Counted from the first letter of the stretch, positions 23,517 to 32,813 are shown. The stretch: DNA of 64,000 nucleotides from Paractinoplanes brasiliensis (GCF_004362215.1 NZ_SNWR01000002.1:1240001-1304000); one strand, 5' to 3'. Program-made: numbers and translations. The notes: a model not told the origin generated them from the sequence alone.

Positions 23517-24854
23517 TCATAACCGATATAGGCCCAGCCCGTTGAACCAGTCCTCCGTCCACCGCTCGGCCTGCCCGGCTCGTAGATTGCGGCCACGCTT
23601 CTTGATCATCAAGCGGCGTAGACGCCAGACCACGTAGTCGTCGACCTGGGTGAACTTGTCGGCAGCGTTACCGGTCCGGAAGTAGTTGCCCCAGCCACGC
23701 AGGATCGGATTGAGAACGTCAATCACGGCGCGGATATCTCGCACTCCCACGCGGTCGCGGCCGGTGCGGGCCCTGACCTTCTCCCGCAGCCGTTTCATCG
23801 CCCGTTGCGACGGCCAGCGGTGCAGGTAGTAGCGCTTGATGCGCTTCTGTTCCCACAACCTGCCGGACATCCGGGCCCGGAAATGGCAGCCGAGGAAGTC
23901 GAACCCGTCCCGGCCCTCCCGGAGATCTACTATCCGGGTCTTGTCCGGATGCAGCCGCAACCCCAGACCGGCCAGGATCTCCCCGACCGCGTCCAGGGCC
24001 GCCCTGGCCTGCGCCGCAGTACGGCACAACACCACACCGTCATCGGCGTAGCGCACCAGCTCCCCCACTCCACGGCGGGTCAGTTCGGTGTCCAGCACGT
24101 GCAGGTAGATGTTCGACAGCAGTGGTGAGATCACCCCACCCTGCGGCGTGCCGGCGACCGTCCGCTCGACACCCCCGTCGACCATCACCCCCGCTTGCAG
24201 CCACTGACGGACCAGCTTGAGCACCCGACGATCCGACACCCGCTCTCCCGCCAACCCGATCAACCTCTCGTGATCGATCTCGGTGAAAAAACTCGCGATG
24301 TCGAACTCGGCCACGAACACGTGACCCGCGATGAACCCGGTTCGCACCCGTTCCATCGCCTGCGTCGCGGACCGCTTCGGCCGGAAACCGTACGACACCG
24401 ACAGGAAATCGGCCTCGAAGATCGGTTCCAGCACGAGCTTGGCCGCCTGCTGGGCCACCCTGTCACGAACCGTGGGAATACCCAGCGGCCGCCTGCCACC
24501 ATCTGGTTTCGGGATCTCCACCCGGCGCACCGGCGCCGGACGGTAGACACCTTCGCGCAGATCACGGGCAAGCTCGTCGAGCATCCGCTCGACCCCGTAC
24601 TCCTGCACCTGCTCCAGGGTGAGTCGATCCACCCCGGCCGCACCCCGGTTACGAAGCACCCGCTGCCACGCCTCCCGCAGGACGTCACCCCTGCAGACAC
24701 GGTCATACAGGGCGTGGAAACGCCGCTCCGGTGACTGCTTGGCCGCAGTCCATAGCTTGCGTTGAAGTTCTCGCACCTTCCCGAACCGGCGCACCGGACC
24801 GGGCTCGGCAGGCAACGGCCTGCCGGGGTCGTTGGACCGGGCTGTCCCGGTCAT
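23517..24854 (-). CDS. ltrA: Group II intron reverse transcriptase/maturase
   Basis: The ATG at 24854 gives 445 residues; the frame is open to 25127 but the extension runs through ribozyme sequence. The reverse-transcriptase core is complete: RRVEIPKPDGGRRPLGIPTVRDR, FDIASFFTEIDHERL, AGTPQGGVISPLLSNIYLH and the catalytic YADD in RYADDGVVL. The maturase (X) domain is represented by LNPILRGWGNYFRTGN and the C-terminal FNGLGLYRL. No HNH endonuclease domain follows, so it is an endonuclease-minus type that depends on nascent or single-stranded target DNA. It binds its own intron RNA, helps it splice and copies it. No frameshift or stop is seen, so it may be active. Confidence 0.93.
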   Translation of the reverse strand: MTGTARSNDPGRPLPAEPGPVRRFGKVRELQRKLWTAAKQSPERRFHALYDRVCRGDVLREAWQRVLRNRGAAGVDRLTLEQVQEYGVERMLDELARDLREGVYRPAPVRRVEIPKPDGGRRPLGIPTVRDRVAQQAAKLVLEPIFEADFLSVSYGFRPKRSATQAMERVRTGFIAGHVFVAEFDIASFFTEIDHERLIGLAGERVSDRRVLKLVRQWLQAGVMVDGGVERTVAGTPQGGVISPLLSNIYLHVLDTELTRRGVGELVRYADDGVVLCRTAAQARAALDAVGEILAGLGLRLHPDKTRIVDLREGRDGFDFLGCHFRARMSGRLWEQKRIKRYYLHRWPSQRAMKRLREKVRARTGRDRVGVRDIRAVIDVLNPILRGWGNYFRTGNAADKFTQVDDYVVWRLRRLMIKKRGRNLRAGQAERWTEDWFNGLGLYRL

Positions 24855-25367
24855 GCCCTGACGCTTACCCTCTCCACCAGCATGATCAAAGTGAGAGCCC
24901 TTCCCTCCCGGCGCGTTCTGCTGCACGCCGATCACCGGTACTACGACCCCCTCGGACTCCCGCTGCACTCCGGACGACTTCACCATCGGCTTATACGCCC
25001 GGTCTCTGCCCGACGCAGGCCACGCAGACGGGTCTCTCCTGTTCCAGCCCAGACTGTTCGCACGTGCCACCCTCCCTACCCCGGAGAGACCCGCCAGGCT
25101 GACCCCGGAACAGGGCCCGGCAGACATGGCCTTCGCCGTGACATGAGCGGCTCGGCTCTCCCGTTGTGGATCTGACGAGGCTGCAAGGTTCGCTTAACGC
25201 TGCGGCCCGCGCGATTGCTCCCTCCAACAAGGCTCTCGACATCCCGCTCAGCCCGCCGGATCTCTCCGACGAACCGGGACCTGCTACCCGGCGCTCCGGT
25301 ACCTACCGGGACGGGACTTCCACCCGCAAGCCTGGACCAGCTTTCAGGACGCAACACGCGGCCGACC

Positions 25368-25847
25368 CTAGCCCAGCTTGCCCCGCGCGACCAGGGCCCA
25401 GCACAGGAAGCCGAAGGCCGTGGTGGTGGCGAGGGTGCGTACGAGGTTCCAGGCCGTCCAGCGGGCCTCGTTGAAGGCGGCGCGGACGGCGGCCGGGTCG
25501 GCGAGGCTGTCCGGCGGGCCGGCGGCCTTGAGCGCGTCGTTGAGCGGCACGTTGACCGCCACCGTGATGACGAAGACCACCAGGTACAGCCCCAGCGCGG
25601 CGAACACCCAGGGCGAGGGGTTCAGGAAGGCCGCGACCGCCGTGAACAGCAGCGCGCCGCCGAAGCTGAACATGAACCAGGGGTTGATGATCGCGCGGTC
25701 GAGGGCCTGAAACGCGCCGATGAACGTGCGGTCGTCAGTGCCGGCCAGCCCGGCCATCACGGTGTGCTGGTACAGACCGAAGACGCCGGCCATCAGCCCG
25801 GTCGTCATCGTCGCCGCGATCAGTGCGGCCACCATCAAAGCGAACAT
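25368..25847 (-). CDS. DUF1772 membrane protein
   Basis: A 159-residue protein starting at ATG 25847 behind a GGGGG ribosome site. It has four hydrophobic helices: ALMVAALIAATMTTGLMAGVF, PWFMFSFGGALLFTAVAAF, WVFAALGLYLVVFVITVAV and VRTLATTTAFGFLCWALVA. Conserved DUF1772 features include VNVPLNDAL and FNEARWTAWNLVRT. Its function is unknown. Before the intron inserted it was probably the gene directly preceding the GNAT gene. Confidence 0.82.
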   Translation of the reverse strand: MFALMVAALIAATMTTGLMAGVFGLYQHTVMAGLAGTDDRTFIGAFQALDRAIINPWFMFSFGGALLFTAVAAFLNPSPWVFAALGLYLVVFVITVAVNVPLNDALKAAGPPDSLADPAAVRAAFNEARWTAWNLVRTLATTTAFGFLCWALVARGKLG

Positions 25848-25958
25848 GCCCCCAGTCAACCGGGGCGGGGCCGCGCCAGACATCGTTGAGCGTCCACGGT
25901 TCATACGCGGGGCGCGCGAAGCCGAAGAGCCTCTGGTCTCACACTTTCCACCGGGAAC

Positions 25959-26016
25959 GTCCCGGGCGCGCGCTACGGCCTGGTGAATCACGCAGGTCGC
26001 GAGGCGCGCCCGGGAC
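25959..26016 (-). terminator. 13-bp inverted repeat downstream of narK, probable terminator
   Basis: GTCCCGGGCGCGC (25959-25971) and GCGCGCCCGGGAC (26004-26016) are perfect inverted arms with a 32-nt loop. They lie 44 nt past the stop of the minus-strand narK gene and before the next minus-strand gene, marking the likely end of the nitrate operon. Confidence 0.5.
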
Positions 26017-26059
26017 GGGCCTGGTGCGGTTGAGGGCGGGGACGACGCGTACGGGAAAA

Positions 26060-27388
26060 TCAAACTCGCTGGTGGGAGGGGCGTAGGTAGACCGCCCAGG
26101 TGACCAGGACGCAGACGGCGTAGAAGGCGATGAAGGCGACGTACGCCGCGTCCGCCTCCTTGGTGGTCAGGAAGGATTGGCGGAAGGCCAGGTTGACCAG
26201 CACACCGCCGAGAGCGCCGACCGCGCCGGCGATGCCGATGACGGCGTTGGAGAGGCGGCGGGCCTCGTGGTCGTCGGTGGCGTGTTTGCGCTTGAAGATG
26301 GCCGGGATCATCTTGTACGTCGAGCCGTTGCCGATGCCGCTGAAGACGAACAGGGCGATGAACCCGACGATGTAGAGCGGCAGCGAGCGCAGCTGGGCGG
26401 CGATGAGCACGGTGGCCGCGCCCAGGGCCATGGCGATGAAGTTGACGAAGGTGACCCGCGCCCCGCCCAGCCTGTCGGCGAGCGCGCCGCCGACGGGCCT
26501 GATCAGCGAGCCCAGCAGCGGGCCCAGGAAGGTCAGGTAGGCGGCCTTCACCGGGGTGCTGAACACGTCGGCGAACTGCACCTGCAGCACCTGGCCGAAC
26601 GCGAAGCCGAAGCCGATGAACGAGCCGAACGTGCCGATGTAGAGCAGCGACATCACCCAGGTGTGCGGCTCCTTGACGGCGTCGCGCATGCCCCGCTTCT
26701 CGTTGCGGGCCTGGGTCAGGTTGTCCATGTAGAGCGCCGAGCCGAGCGCGGCCAGCACGATCAGCGGGATGTAGATGCCGGCCACCAGGCCGGGGTGCCC
26801 GGCGCCGAAGACGGCCAGCACGAACAGGCCGACCAGCTGCACCGCGGCCACGCCGAGGTTGCCGCCGCCCGCGTTGATGCCGAGCGCCCAGCCCTTGAGC
26901 CGGTCGGGGTAGAACGCGTTGATGTTGGTCATCGACGACGCGAAGTTGCCGCCGCCCACACCGGCCACGGCGGCCAGGATCAGCAGGGTGGAGTAGTCGA
27001 CGCCGGGCCGGATCAGGAAGGCGGCCAGGATCGCCGGGACGAGCAGCAGGGCGGCGCTGAAGATGGTCCAGTTGCGGCCGCCGAACCGGGCCACGGCGAA
27101 GCTGTACGGGATCCGCAGCACCGCGCCGATCAGCGTGGGAACGGCGGTGAGCAGGAACTTGCCGGCCGGGTCGATGCCGTACTCGGGGCCGAGGAACAGC
27201 ACCAGCACCGACCACAGCGACCACACCGAGAAGCCGATGTGCTCGGACGTGATCGAGAAGATCAGGTTGCGCCGGGCGATCGGGGCGCCGGTGGTGTCCC
27301 AGAACTCGCGGTCCTCGGGCCGCCAGTCGTCGATCCAGTGTCCCTTGATGGTCGCGGCCGGGCGGACCGCGGGCAGGGTGGCTGTCAT
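26060..27388 (-). CDS. narK: Nitrate/nitrite transporter (MFS, NarK family)
   Basis: A 442-residue major-facilitator protein with about twelve membrane helices. Nitrate-porter signatures are present: GGGNFASSMTNINAFYPDRLKGWALGINAGGGNLGVA (first nitrate signature) and a second one in FVFSGIGNGSTYKMIP. It moves nitrate in or nitrite out across the cell membrane. It is the last gene of the nitrate operon; its ATG overlaps the nirD stop by ATGA, so translation is coupled. A hairpin follows at 25959-26016. Confidence 0.95.
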   Translation of the reverse strand: MTATLPAVRPAATIKGHWIDDWRPEDREFWDTTGAPIARRNLIFSITSEHIGFSVWSLWSVLVLFLGPEYGIDPAGKFLLTAVPTLIGAVLRIPYSFAVARFGGRNWTIFSAALLLVPAILAAFLIRPGVDYSTLLILAAVAGVGGGNFASSMTNINAFYPDRLKGWALGINAGGGNLGVAAVQLVGLFVLAVFGAGHPGLVAGIYIPLIVLAALGSALYMDNLTQARNEKRGMRDAVKEPHTWVMSLLYIGTFGSFIGFGFAFGQVLQVQFADVFSTPVKAAYLTFLGPLLGSLIRPVGGALADRLGGARVTFVNFIAMALGAATVLIAAQLRSLPLYIVGFIALFVFSGIGNGSTYKMIPAIFKRKHATDDHEARRLSNAVIGIAGAVGALGGVLVNLAFRQSFLTTKEADAAYVAFIAFYAVCVLVTWAVYLRPSHQRV

Positions 27389-27687
27389 GTCGGGTCCCCC
27401 AGAAGGATCGTGTTGTCGTCGAGGTGCACGGGATAGGTGGTCAGGTCCGGCTGGCCGCTCAGCGAGCAGCCGGTACGCAGGTCCCAGGCGTTGAGGTGCA
27501 GCGGGCAGAGCACCTGCTTGAGGTCGATCTGCCCGTCCGCGAGCGGGCCGCCCTTGTGCGGGCAGACGGCCTGGGTGGCGCGCAGCGAGCCGTCGCGCAG
27601 CCGGAAGACCGCGATCATCTCGCCGTCCACGGTGAACGTGCGGCCCTCGCCGAGCGGGATCTCGTCGACCAGTCCGATGGCCCTCAT
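27385..27687 (-). CDS. nirD: Nitrite reductase small subunit (Rieske protein)
   Basis: The ATG at 27687 overlaps the nirB stop (ATGA) and gives 100 residues; an upstream in-frame extension to 27774 lies inside nirB and is rejected. The Rieske-type ligands are visible as CPHKGGPL and CPLHLNAWDL, and a short FTVDGEMIAVFRLRDG precedes them. NirD pairs with NirB in the NADH-dependent assimilatory nitrite reductase in the cytoplasm. Confidence 0.95.
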   Translation of the reverse strand: MRAIGLVDEIPLGEGRTFTVDGEMIAVFRLRDGSLRATQAVCPHKGGPLADGQIDLKQVLCPLHLNAWDLRTGCSLSGQPDLTTYPVHLDDNTILLGDPT

Positions 27688-30140
27688 GCGCGCACCGGAA
27701 CCTGGGGCAGGACGGTCAGCGGCAGCGACGTGCGGAACTGTCCCGGGGTCGCCGGTTGCTCGCGGTCCTTCCACGGATCGCGGTAGGAGGCCACGGTGGC
27801 GTCCATGGCCGCGTCGAGGGCGGCCGCGATCCCGTCGGCGTCGTCGACCACGATCTCGCGGATGCGTTCGATGCCGATGCGGGGCACGAACGCGTACGTG
27901 CGCTCCAGCCAGTTCGCGTTCTCACGGTAGTACTGCAGGAACCGGCCGGTCAGGGTGATCACTTCTTCGCCGCTGCCGACCGTGGCGAGCAGGTCGCCCT
28001 TGCGGATGTGGGCGCCGGCCGCGCCGCCGACGTAGATCTCCCACTTGCCGCCGTCGATCGCGACGACCCCGAGGTCCTTCACGTACGCCTCGGCGCAGTT
28101 GCGCGGGCAGCCGGTGACCGCGAGCTTCATCTTGCCCGGCCCCTCGACGCCCTGGTACCGCTCCTCGAGCGCGATGCCCAGCGCCGTCGAGTCCCCCACC
28201 CCGAACCGGCAGAAGTCCGAGCCGACGCACGTCTTGACCGTGCGGAAGCTCTTCCCGTAGGCGTAGCCGGATGGCATGTCCAGGTCGGCCCACACCTCGG
28301 GCAGCTTCTCCTTGGGCACCCCGAGCAGGTCGATGCGCTGCCCGCCGGTGAGTTTGACCATCGGCACCTCGTGCTTCTCGGCCACCTCGGCGATCCGGCG
28401 CAGCTGGGCCGGGGTGGTGACGCCGCCCTTCATCTGCGGCACCACCGAGAACGTGCCGTCGCGCTGGATGTTGGCGTGCACCCGGTCGTTGATGAACCGG
28501 GCGTCGCGCTCGTCGACGTACTCGCCGCCCCACATCATCTTGAGCAGCGAGGCCAGGCCCATCTTGCTCTTGGCGTCCTCCTCGCCGCCCAGCTTCGCGA
28601 AGACCGACGACACCGACTTCAGCTCGTGCAGGCGGATCGCGTTCATCAGCTCGGGCTTGGGCATCGGGATGCCCGGCACGTAGTAGGAGGCGGCCGGGTC
28701 CTCCTCGACCTCGCCGCCCGCGGCCCACTCGACGATCCGCTGCACCACGCTCTTGCAGGTGCCGCAGCCCTTGCCGGCGCGGGTCCTGTCCATGACGCCG
28801 CTGACCGTCCTGCAGCCGGACTGCACGGTCGAGCAGATGGCGCCCTTGCTGACGCCGTTGCAGTTGCAGACCTGCTCGTCGTCGGGCATGTCCTCGACCT
28901 TGACCTCGCCGGCCGGCCCGCCCAGGTCGAACATCAGCTCGGCGCGTTCCTCGGGCAGCGCCAGCCCGCGGTCGAAGGCCTGCATGAGGAAGGCGACCTT
29001 CTTGACGTCGCCGATCAAGGTGGCCCCGACCAGCCGGCCGTCGCGGATGATGACGTTCTTGTAGACGCCGCGCTTGGGCTCGGTGTACGTCAGCGACTCG
29101 TCGTCGTCGCTCGCGGGCTCCTTGAGGCCCATCGAGGCCACGTCCACGCCGGCCACCTTGAGCTTGGTGGCGACCTGCGAGCCGTGGTACTCGGCGAACG
29201 GGTTCACCCCGGTCAGGTGGTCCGCGAGCACCTTGGCCTGGTCCCAGAGCGGGGCGACCAGCCCGTACGTCTCCCCGCGGTGCTGCGCGCACTCGCCGAC
29301 CGCGTAGATGTCGTCCTCGTCCTGCGCGCGCATCTGGTCGTCGACGACGATGCCCCGCTCGACGACGAGTCCGCTGGCCGCGGCCATCTCGGCGTTGGCC
29401 CGGATCCCCGCCGCCACCACGACCACGTCGCAGTCGATGACCCGGCCGTCGGCGAGCTTGACCCCGGTGACCGCGTGCTTGCCGAGGATCTCGGTGGTCT
29501 GGGCGTTGACGACGACCTCGATGCCGAGCTTGGCCTCGACGCTGGCCCGCAGCGTCTCGCCGGCGACCTCGTTGAGCTGGGTGTTCATCAGGTGGCCGGC
29601 CGCGTGGACCAGGGTCACGTGCGGCAGGTGGTTCTGCAGGCCACGGGCGGCCTCCAGGCCCAGCAGGCCGCCGCCGATGACCACGGCGCGCTCGTGCTCC
29701 TTGGCGTACCGGATCATCGCCCGGGTGTCGTCGAGCGTGCGGAACGCGAACACGCCCTGGTGGTAGCCGCGGCCGGGGCGGTGGATGCCGGGGATGGGCG
29801 GCACGAACGCCCGGCTGCCGGTGGCGATGATCAGCTTGTCGTACGGGGTGGCAGTGCCGTCCTCGCTGTAGACCATCCGCGCGAACCGGTCGATGCGCTC
29901 GATCCGGGTGCCGGTGTGCAGCGTGATGCCGTTGTCGGCGTACCAGGAGAGGTCGTTGAGAAAGATCCCGGACTCGTCCTCCACGCCCGCGAGGACGTTG
30001 GACAACATGATCCGGTTGTAGTTGCCGTACGGCTCGTCGCCGAACACGGTGATGTCGAAGTCGCCGCCGCGGGCGAGGATCTCCTCGACCGTACGGGCTC
30101 CGGCCATGCCGTTGCCGATGACCACAAGTCGTTGCCGCAT
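27684..30140 (-). CDS. nirB: NADH-dependent assimilatory nitrite reductase large subunit
   Basis: An 818-residue enzyme that reduces nitrite to ammonium with NADH. The N-terminal 400 residues are a pyridine nucleotide-disulphide reductase fold (VVIGNGMAGAR FAD motif; VIGGGLLGLEAA NAD motif). Residues about 420-470 hold the BFD-like iron-sulphur segment (CNCNGVSKGAIC and GCGTCK). The C-terminal third is the sirohaem/4Fe-4S domain with CVGSDFCRFG (near 635) and CPRNCAEA (near 676). Length is normal for NirB. It follows the small gene at 30142 with GGAG in the junction and overlaps nirD by four bases. Sirohaem is likely supplied through the CbiX-type protein at 32813. Confidence 0.96.
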   Translation of the reverse strand: MRQRLVVIGNGMAGARTVEEILARGGDFDITVFGDEPYGNYNRIMLSNVLAGVEDESGIFLNDLSWYADNGITLHTGTRIERIDRFARMVYSEDGTATPYDKLIIATGSRAFVPPIPGIHRPGRGYHQGVFAFRTLDDTRAMIRYAKEHERAVVIGGGLLGLEAARGLQNHLPHVTLVHAAGHLMNTQLNEVAGETLRASVEAKLGIEVVVNAQTTEILGKHAVTGVKLADGRVIDCDVVVVAAGIRANAEMAAASGLVVERGIVVDDQMRAQDEDDIYAVGECAQHRGETYGLVAPLWDQAKVLADHLTGVNPFAEYHGSQVATKLKVAGVDVASMGLKEPASDDDESLTYTEPKRGVYKNVIIRDGRLVGATLIGDVKKVAFLMQAFDRGLALPEERAELMFDLGGPAGEVKVEDMPDDEQVCNCNGVSKGAICSTVQSGCRTVSGVMDRTRAGKGCGTCKSVVQRIVEWAAGGEVEEDPAASYYVPGIPMPKPELMNAIRLHELKSVSSVFAKLGGEEDAKSKMGLASLLKMMWGGEYVDERDARFINDRVHANIQRDGTFSVVPQMKGGVTTPAQLRRIAEVAEKHEVPMVKLTGGQRIDLLGVPKEKLPEVWADLDMPSGYAYGKSFRTVKTCVGSDFCRFGVGDSTALGIALEERYQGVEGPGKMKLAVTGCPRNCAEAYVKDLGVVAIDGGKWEIYVGGAAGAHIRKGDLLATVGSGEEVITLTGRFLQYYRENANWLERTYAFVPRIGIERIREIVVDDADGIAAALDAAMDATVASYRDPWKDREQPATPGQFRTSLPLTVLPQVPVRA

Positions 30141-30141
30141 C

Positions 30142-30489
30142 TCAGATCTCCACCAGGCCGAGGTCGACGATGACGGTGCCGGCGACCCCGGCCGGCGCGG
30201 CCAGCCACAGCTCGACGGCGGTGCCCGCGGCGAGGTCCTCGACGACCCGCAGCGGCACGTGCACGTCGGCCTTGGCCCCGATCGGGAACCATCGCATCGG
30301 GCTGCCGTCGCGCATCAGCACGACACTGACCAGTTCGGCGGCCGAGTTGCCGCCCCGGAAGTAGACGGCCTGTGTGGTGAACCCGTCCGGGACCACATAG
30401 GACAGCGCCGGGTCGATCGGGGCGGGCCGGTCCAGGCCCTTGCCCTCGTAAGCGAAGACGCCTTGCAGGAATCGCGGGGTGGAGTGCAC
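30142..30489 (-). CDS. Small beta-rich protein of the nitrate operon, unknown function
   Basis: The GTG at 30489 lies three bases after the nitrate reductase stop and gives 115 residues (VHSTPRFLQGVFAYEGKG...). An in-frame ATG at 30534 would lie within the nitrate reductase gene. The sequence is beta-strand rich (TTQAVYFRGGNSAAELVSVVL, VELWLAAPAGVAGTVIVDLGL) with no cysteines or obvious motif. It sits between nitrate reductase and nirB with almost no spacing, so it is likely an accessory of nitrate or nitrite reduction, for example an assembly or electron-transfer partner. That is inference only. Confidence 0.75.
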   Translation of the reverse strand: MHSTPRFLQGVFAYEGKGLDRPAPIDPALSYVVPDGFTTQAVYFRGGNSAAELVSVVLMRDGSPMRWFPIGAKADVHVPLRVVEDLAAGTAVELWLAAPAGVAGTVIVDLGLVEI

Positions 30490-30491
30490 CG

Positions 30492-32564
30492 CTAATCGGT
30501 TCCTCTCGTGTGCCGGGTGCCGTCTTTCAGGCATGAGATAGCGACGGCGCAGGCCTTGAAGGCGGGCATGCGCGAGTGCGGGTCGAGGGCCGGGTTGGTC
30601 AGCGCGTTCGCGCCCGGCCAGTGGAAGGGGGCGAAGACGGTGTCCGGGCGGATCCCGTCGGAGAGCCGGGCCCGCAGCACCGCGGCGCCGCGGCGGCTGC
30701 GCAACTCGACCAGGTCGCCGTCGGCGATGCCGTGCCGGCGGGCCAGGTCGGGGTGGAGCTCGGCGCGGGGTTCCGGCAGCGCCACGGTGAGCGCCTTCAC
30801 CCGCCGGGTCTGGTTGCCGCTCTGGTACTGCTGCATGTTGCGGCCGGTCGTGAGCACGTACGGGAACTGGCGGTCGGGCATCTCGGCCGGGTCACGGTGG
30901 ACGACCGGGATCATCCGGGCCTTGCCGGACGGGGTCGGGAAACCGTCGGCGAACAGCCGCGGCGTGCCCGGGTGGTCCTCGGCGGGGCACGGCCAGAAGA
31001 CGCCGTCCTCGGCCTCGATGCGCTCGTACGTGATCCCGGCGTAGTCGGCGATCCCCCCGGCGCTGGCGCGGCGCAGCTCCTCGAAGACCGTGCGCGGGTC
31101 GCTGGACTCCTCCCGCCCCAGCCGCCGCGACAACTCGGCCAGCACCTCCAGGTCGGTCCTGACATCCGGCGGTGGCGGCAGCGCCCGCTTGCGGCGGATC
31201 ACCCGGCCCTCGAGGTTGGTCATCGTGCCCTCCTCCTCGGCCCACTGGGCGGTCGGCAGGACGACGTCGGCGAGCTCGGCGGTCTCGGACAGGAAGATGT
31301 CGGAGACGACGAGGAAGTCGAGGTCCTTGAGCTTGCGCAGGACCCGGTTGCTGTTCGGGGCGCTGACCGCGATGTTGCTCGCCAGGACCATCAGGACGCG
31401 CACCTTCTCGCCCAGCTGGTCGAGCATCTCGTACGCAGACTGGCCCGGCCCCGGAAGCTCGTCGGGGTCGATGCCCCACACCTCGGCCACGTGCGCCCGC
31501 GCCGCGGGGTCGTCGAGCTTGCGATAACCCGGCAGCTGGTCGGCCTTCTGCCCGTGCTCGCGTCCACCCTGCCCGTTGCCCTGGCCGGTGATCGTCCCGT
31601 ACCCGGAGAAGGGTTTGCCCACCAGCCCCAGCGCCAAGGCCAGATTGAGGTACGCCTGAGCCGTGTCGGTGCCGTTGCTGTGCTGCTCGGCGCCGCGCGC
31701 GGTCAGGATCATCGCCGGGCCCTGAGTGGCGAGCAGCCGCACCGTTTCCCGCAGCCGCGTCTCCGGTACGCCGGTCATCCGCTCGACGCGTTCCGGCCAG
31801 TACGAGTTGGTGGCCGTCCGCACCGCCTCGAACCCGGTCGTCCGCTCCCGGACGTAGTCCTCGTCGACGTATCCCTCACGGACGGCGATGTGCAGCAGCC
31901 CGTTCGCGAGGGCCAGATCGGTGCCGGGCAACGGCTGCAGGTGCAGGTGGGCGCCGGCCGCCGTGTTGGTGCGCCGCGGATCGACCACGATGTGCCGCGC
32001 GCCGTTCTCGCGGCCCGCGTCCAGATACTGCATGGACGGCGGCATCGCGTCGGCCGGGTTGGCCCCCACGAGAAGCACGGTCTTGGCCTGGGCCACATCC
32101 TCGAGAGGGAACGGCAGACCGCGGTCCACGCCCAGCGAACGGTTGGCCGCCGTGGCCGCGCTGGACATGCAGAACCGTCCGTTGTAATCGATCGAGGCGC
32201 TCTTGAGCGAGACACGCACGAACTTCCCGAGCGCGTACGCCTTCTCGTTGGTGAGCCCACCCCCGCCGAACGCGCCCACACTGTCGCGGCCGTACCTGCT
32301 CTGGGAGTGAGTTATCGCCTCGACGATCCGGTCGAGGGCCTCGTCCCAGGTCGCCTCGCGCAGACCGTTGCCCTTGCGCACCAGCGGGGTGAGCAGGCGA
32401 TCCCGGTGATCGAGCAGGTCGGCCGCGGTGAAACCCTTGGCACACAGCCCGCCCTTGTTGACAGGGAAGTCACGCGGCTCGAGCTTCACCCCGGGAACCT
32501 GCGGGGTCAGCGTCATCCCACACTGCAGGGCGCAGTAGGGGCAATGCGTATCGGTCGCCGTCAC
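30492..32564 (-). CDS. Assimilatory nitrate reductase, molybdopterin (bis-MGD) catalytic subunit
   Basis: A 690-residue cytoplasmic molybdoenzyme. The N-terminal 4Fe-4S ligands are CPYCALQC (Cys8, 11, 15) and Cys41 in KGGLCAKG. The molybdopterin-binding parts follow (GGGGLTNEKAYALGKF, SLGVDRGLPFP, LLVGANPADAMPP, GNGQGGREHGQKADQLPGYR), with the C-terminal MGD domain in YVLTTGRNMQQYQSGNQTRR and FAPFHWPGANALTNPALDP. There is no signal peptide and no extra C-terminal Fe-S or flavin domain. The family is NarB/NasC-like; I leave the symbol blank because the exact subfamily was not searched. It starts the operon leading through nirB and nirD to narK. Confidence 0.93.
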   Translation of the reverse strand: MTATDTHCPYCALQCGMTLTPQVPGVKLEPRDFPVNKGGLCAKGFTAADLLDHRDRLLTPLVRKGNGLREATWDEALDRIVEAITHSQSRYGRDSVGAFGGGGLTNEKAYALGKFVRVSLKSASIDYNGRFCMSSAATAANRSLGVDRGLPFPLEDVAQAKTVLLVGANPADAMPPSMQYLDAGRENGARHIVVDPRRTNTAAGAHLHLQPLPGTDLALANGLLHIAVREGYVDEDYVRERTTGFEAVRTATNSYWPERVERMTGVPETRLRETVRLLATQGPAMILTARGAEQHSNGTDTAQAYLNLALALGLVGKPFSGYGTITGQGNGQGGREHGQKADQLPGYRKLDDPAARAHVAEVWGIDPDELPGPGQSAYEMLDQLGEKVRVLMVLASNIAVSAPNSNRVLRKLKDLDFLVVSDIFLSETAELADVVLPTAQWAEEEGTMTNLEGRVIRRKRALPPPPDVRTDLEVLAELSRRLGREESSDPRTVFEELRRASAGGIADYAGITYERIEAEDGVFWPCPAEDHPGTPRLFADGFPTPSGKARMIPVVHRDPAEMPDRQFPYVLTTGRNMQQYQSGNQTRRVKALTVALPEPRAELHPDLARRHGIADGDLVELRSRRGAAVLRARLSDGIRPDTVFAPFHWPGANALTNPALDPHSRMPAFKACAVAISCLKDGTRHTRGTD

Positions 32565-32735
32565 GCCCTGAATACTCGGCAGCTTTTGTTTACCGCCGTG
32601 ACCGCTGCCGTTGCGCCGGCGTACAGAAATCCCTACAAGCGCCCGGACGCCGTTGTGAGACCTTCACCGTACGGAGCTTCGATGGTCAGCCGTCGCACCC
32701 GCCCGACCGAAGCCGCCGCCGCCGCTGCTCCCCGG

Positions 32736-32813
32736 CACCGCCGCCCGCCACAGCACGGACCCCGCCGCCCCCGACACCGCCGCCCGCCACAGCACGGACC
32801 CCGCCGCTCCCCT
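32736..32813. repeat. Tandem 39-bp duplication between cbiX and the nitrate reductase gene
   Basis: Two units of 39 bp start at 32736 and 32775, both reading CACCGCCGCCCGCCACAGCA and differing only near the end of the second. They occupy the region just beyond the cbiX stop codon and are very C-rich. No gene is claimed in 32565-32812 apart from this repeat and the promoter region of the nitrate reductase operon. Confidence 0.75.

Larger units (their letters stand above)
23381..25357 (-). mobile_element. Group II intron (ribozyme plus maturase), approximate ends
   Basis: The element reads leftward. Domain V is at 23431-23464, a 34-nt hairpin with the catalytic AGC (AAGCCGTATGCGG...CCGCACGTACGG). 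Domain VI follows as a GGGG...CCCC stem with a GCTC-GCAA-GAGC tip and ends in TGACTAC at about 23381. The 5' end is placed at GTGTTGCGTCCTGAAAGC, reading down from about 25357; this deviates from the usual GTGYG start and is tentative. The maturase lies in domain IV. The intron sits after the stop of the DUF1772 gene (25368) and two bases before the GNAT ATG. Splicing would leave 12 nt between them. Confidence 0.8.

Noticed and set aside
27756..30173. Long plus-strand open frame opposite nirB
   Set aside because: nirB on the minus strand has all cofactor motifs; the antisense frame has none.
32565..32735. Possible GlnR site upstream of the nitrate reductase gene (GTCAC...GTAAAC)
   Set aside because: The AC-to-AC spacing is 8, not 9, and the half-sites are poor, so it is not called.
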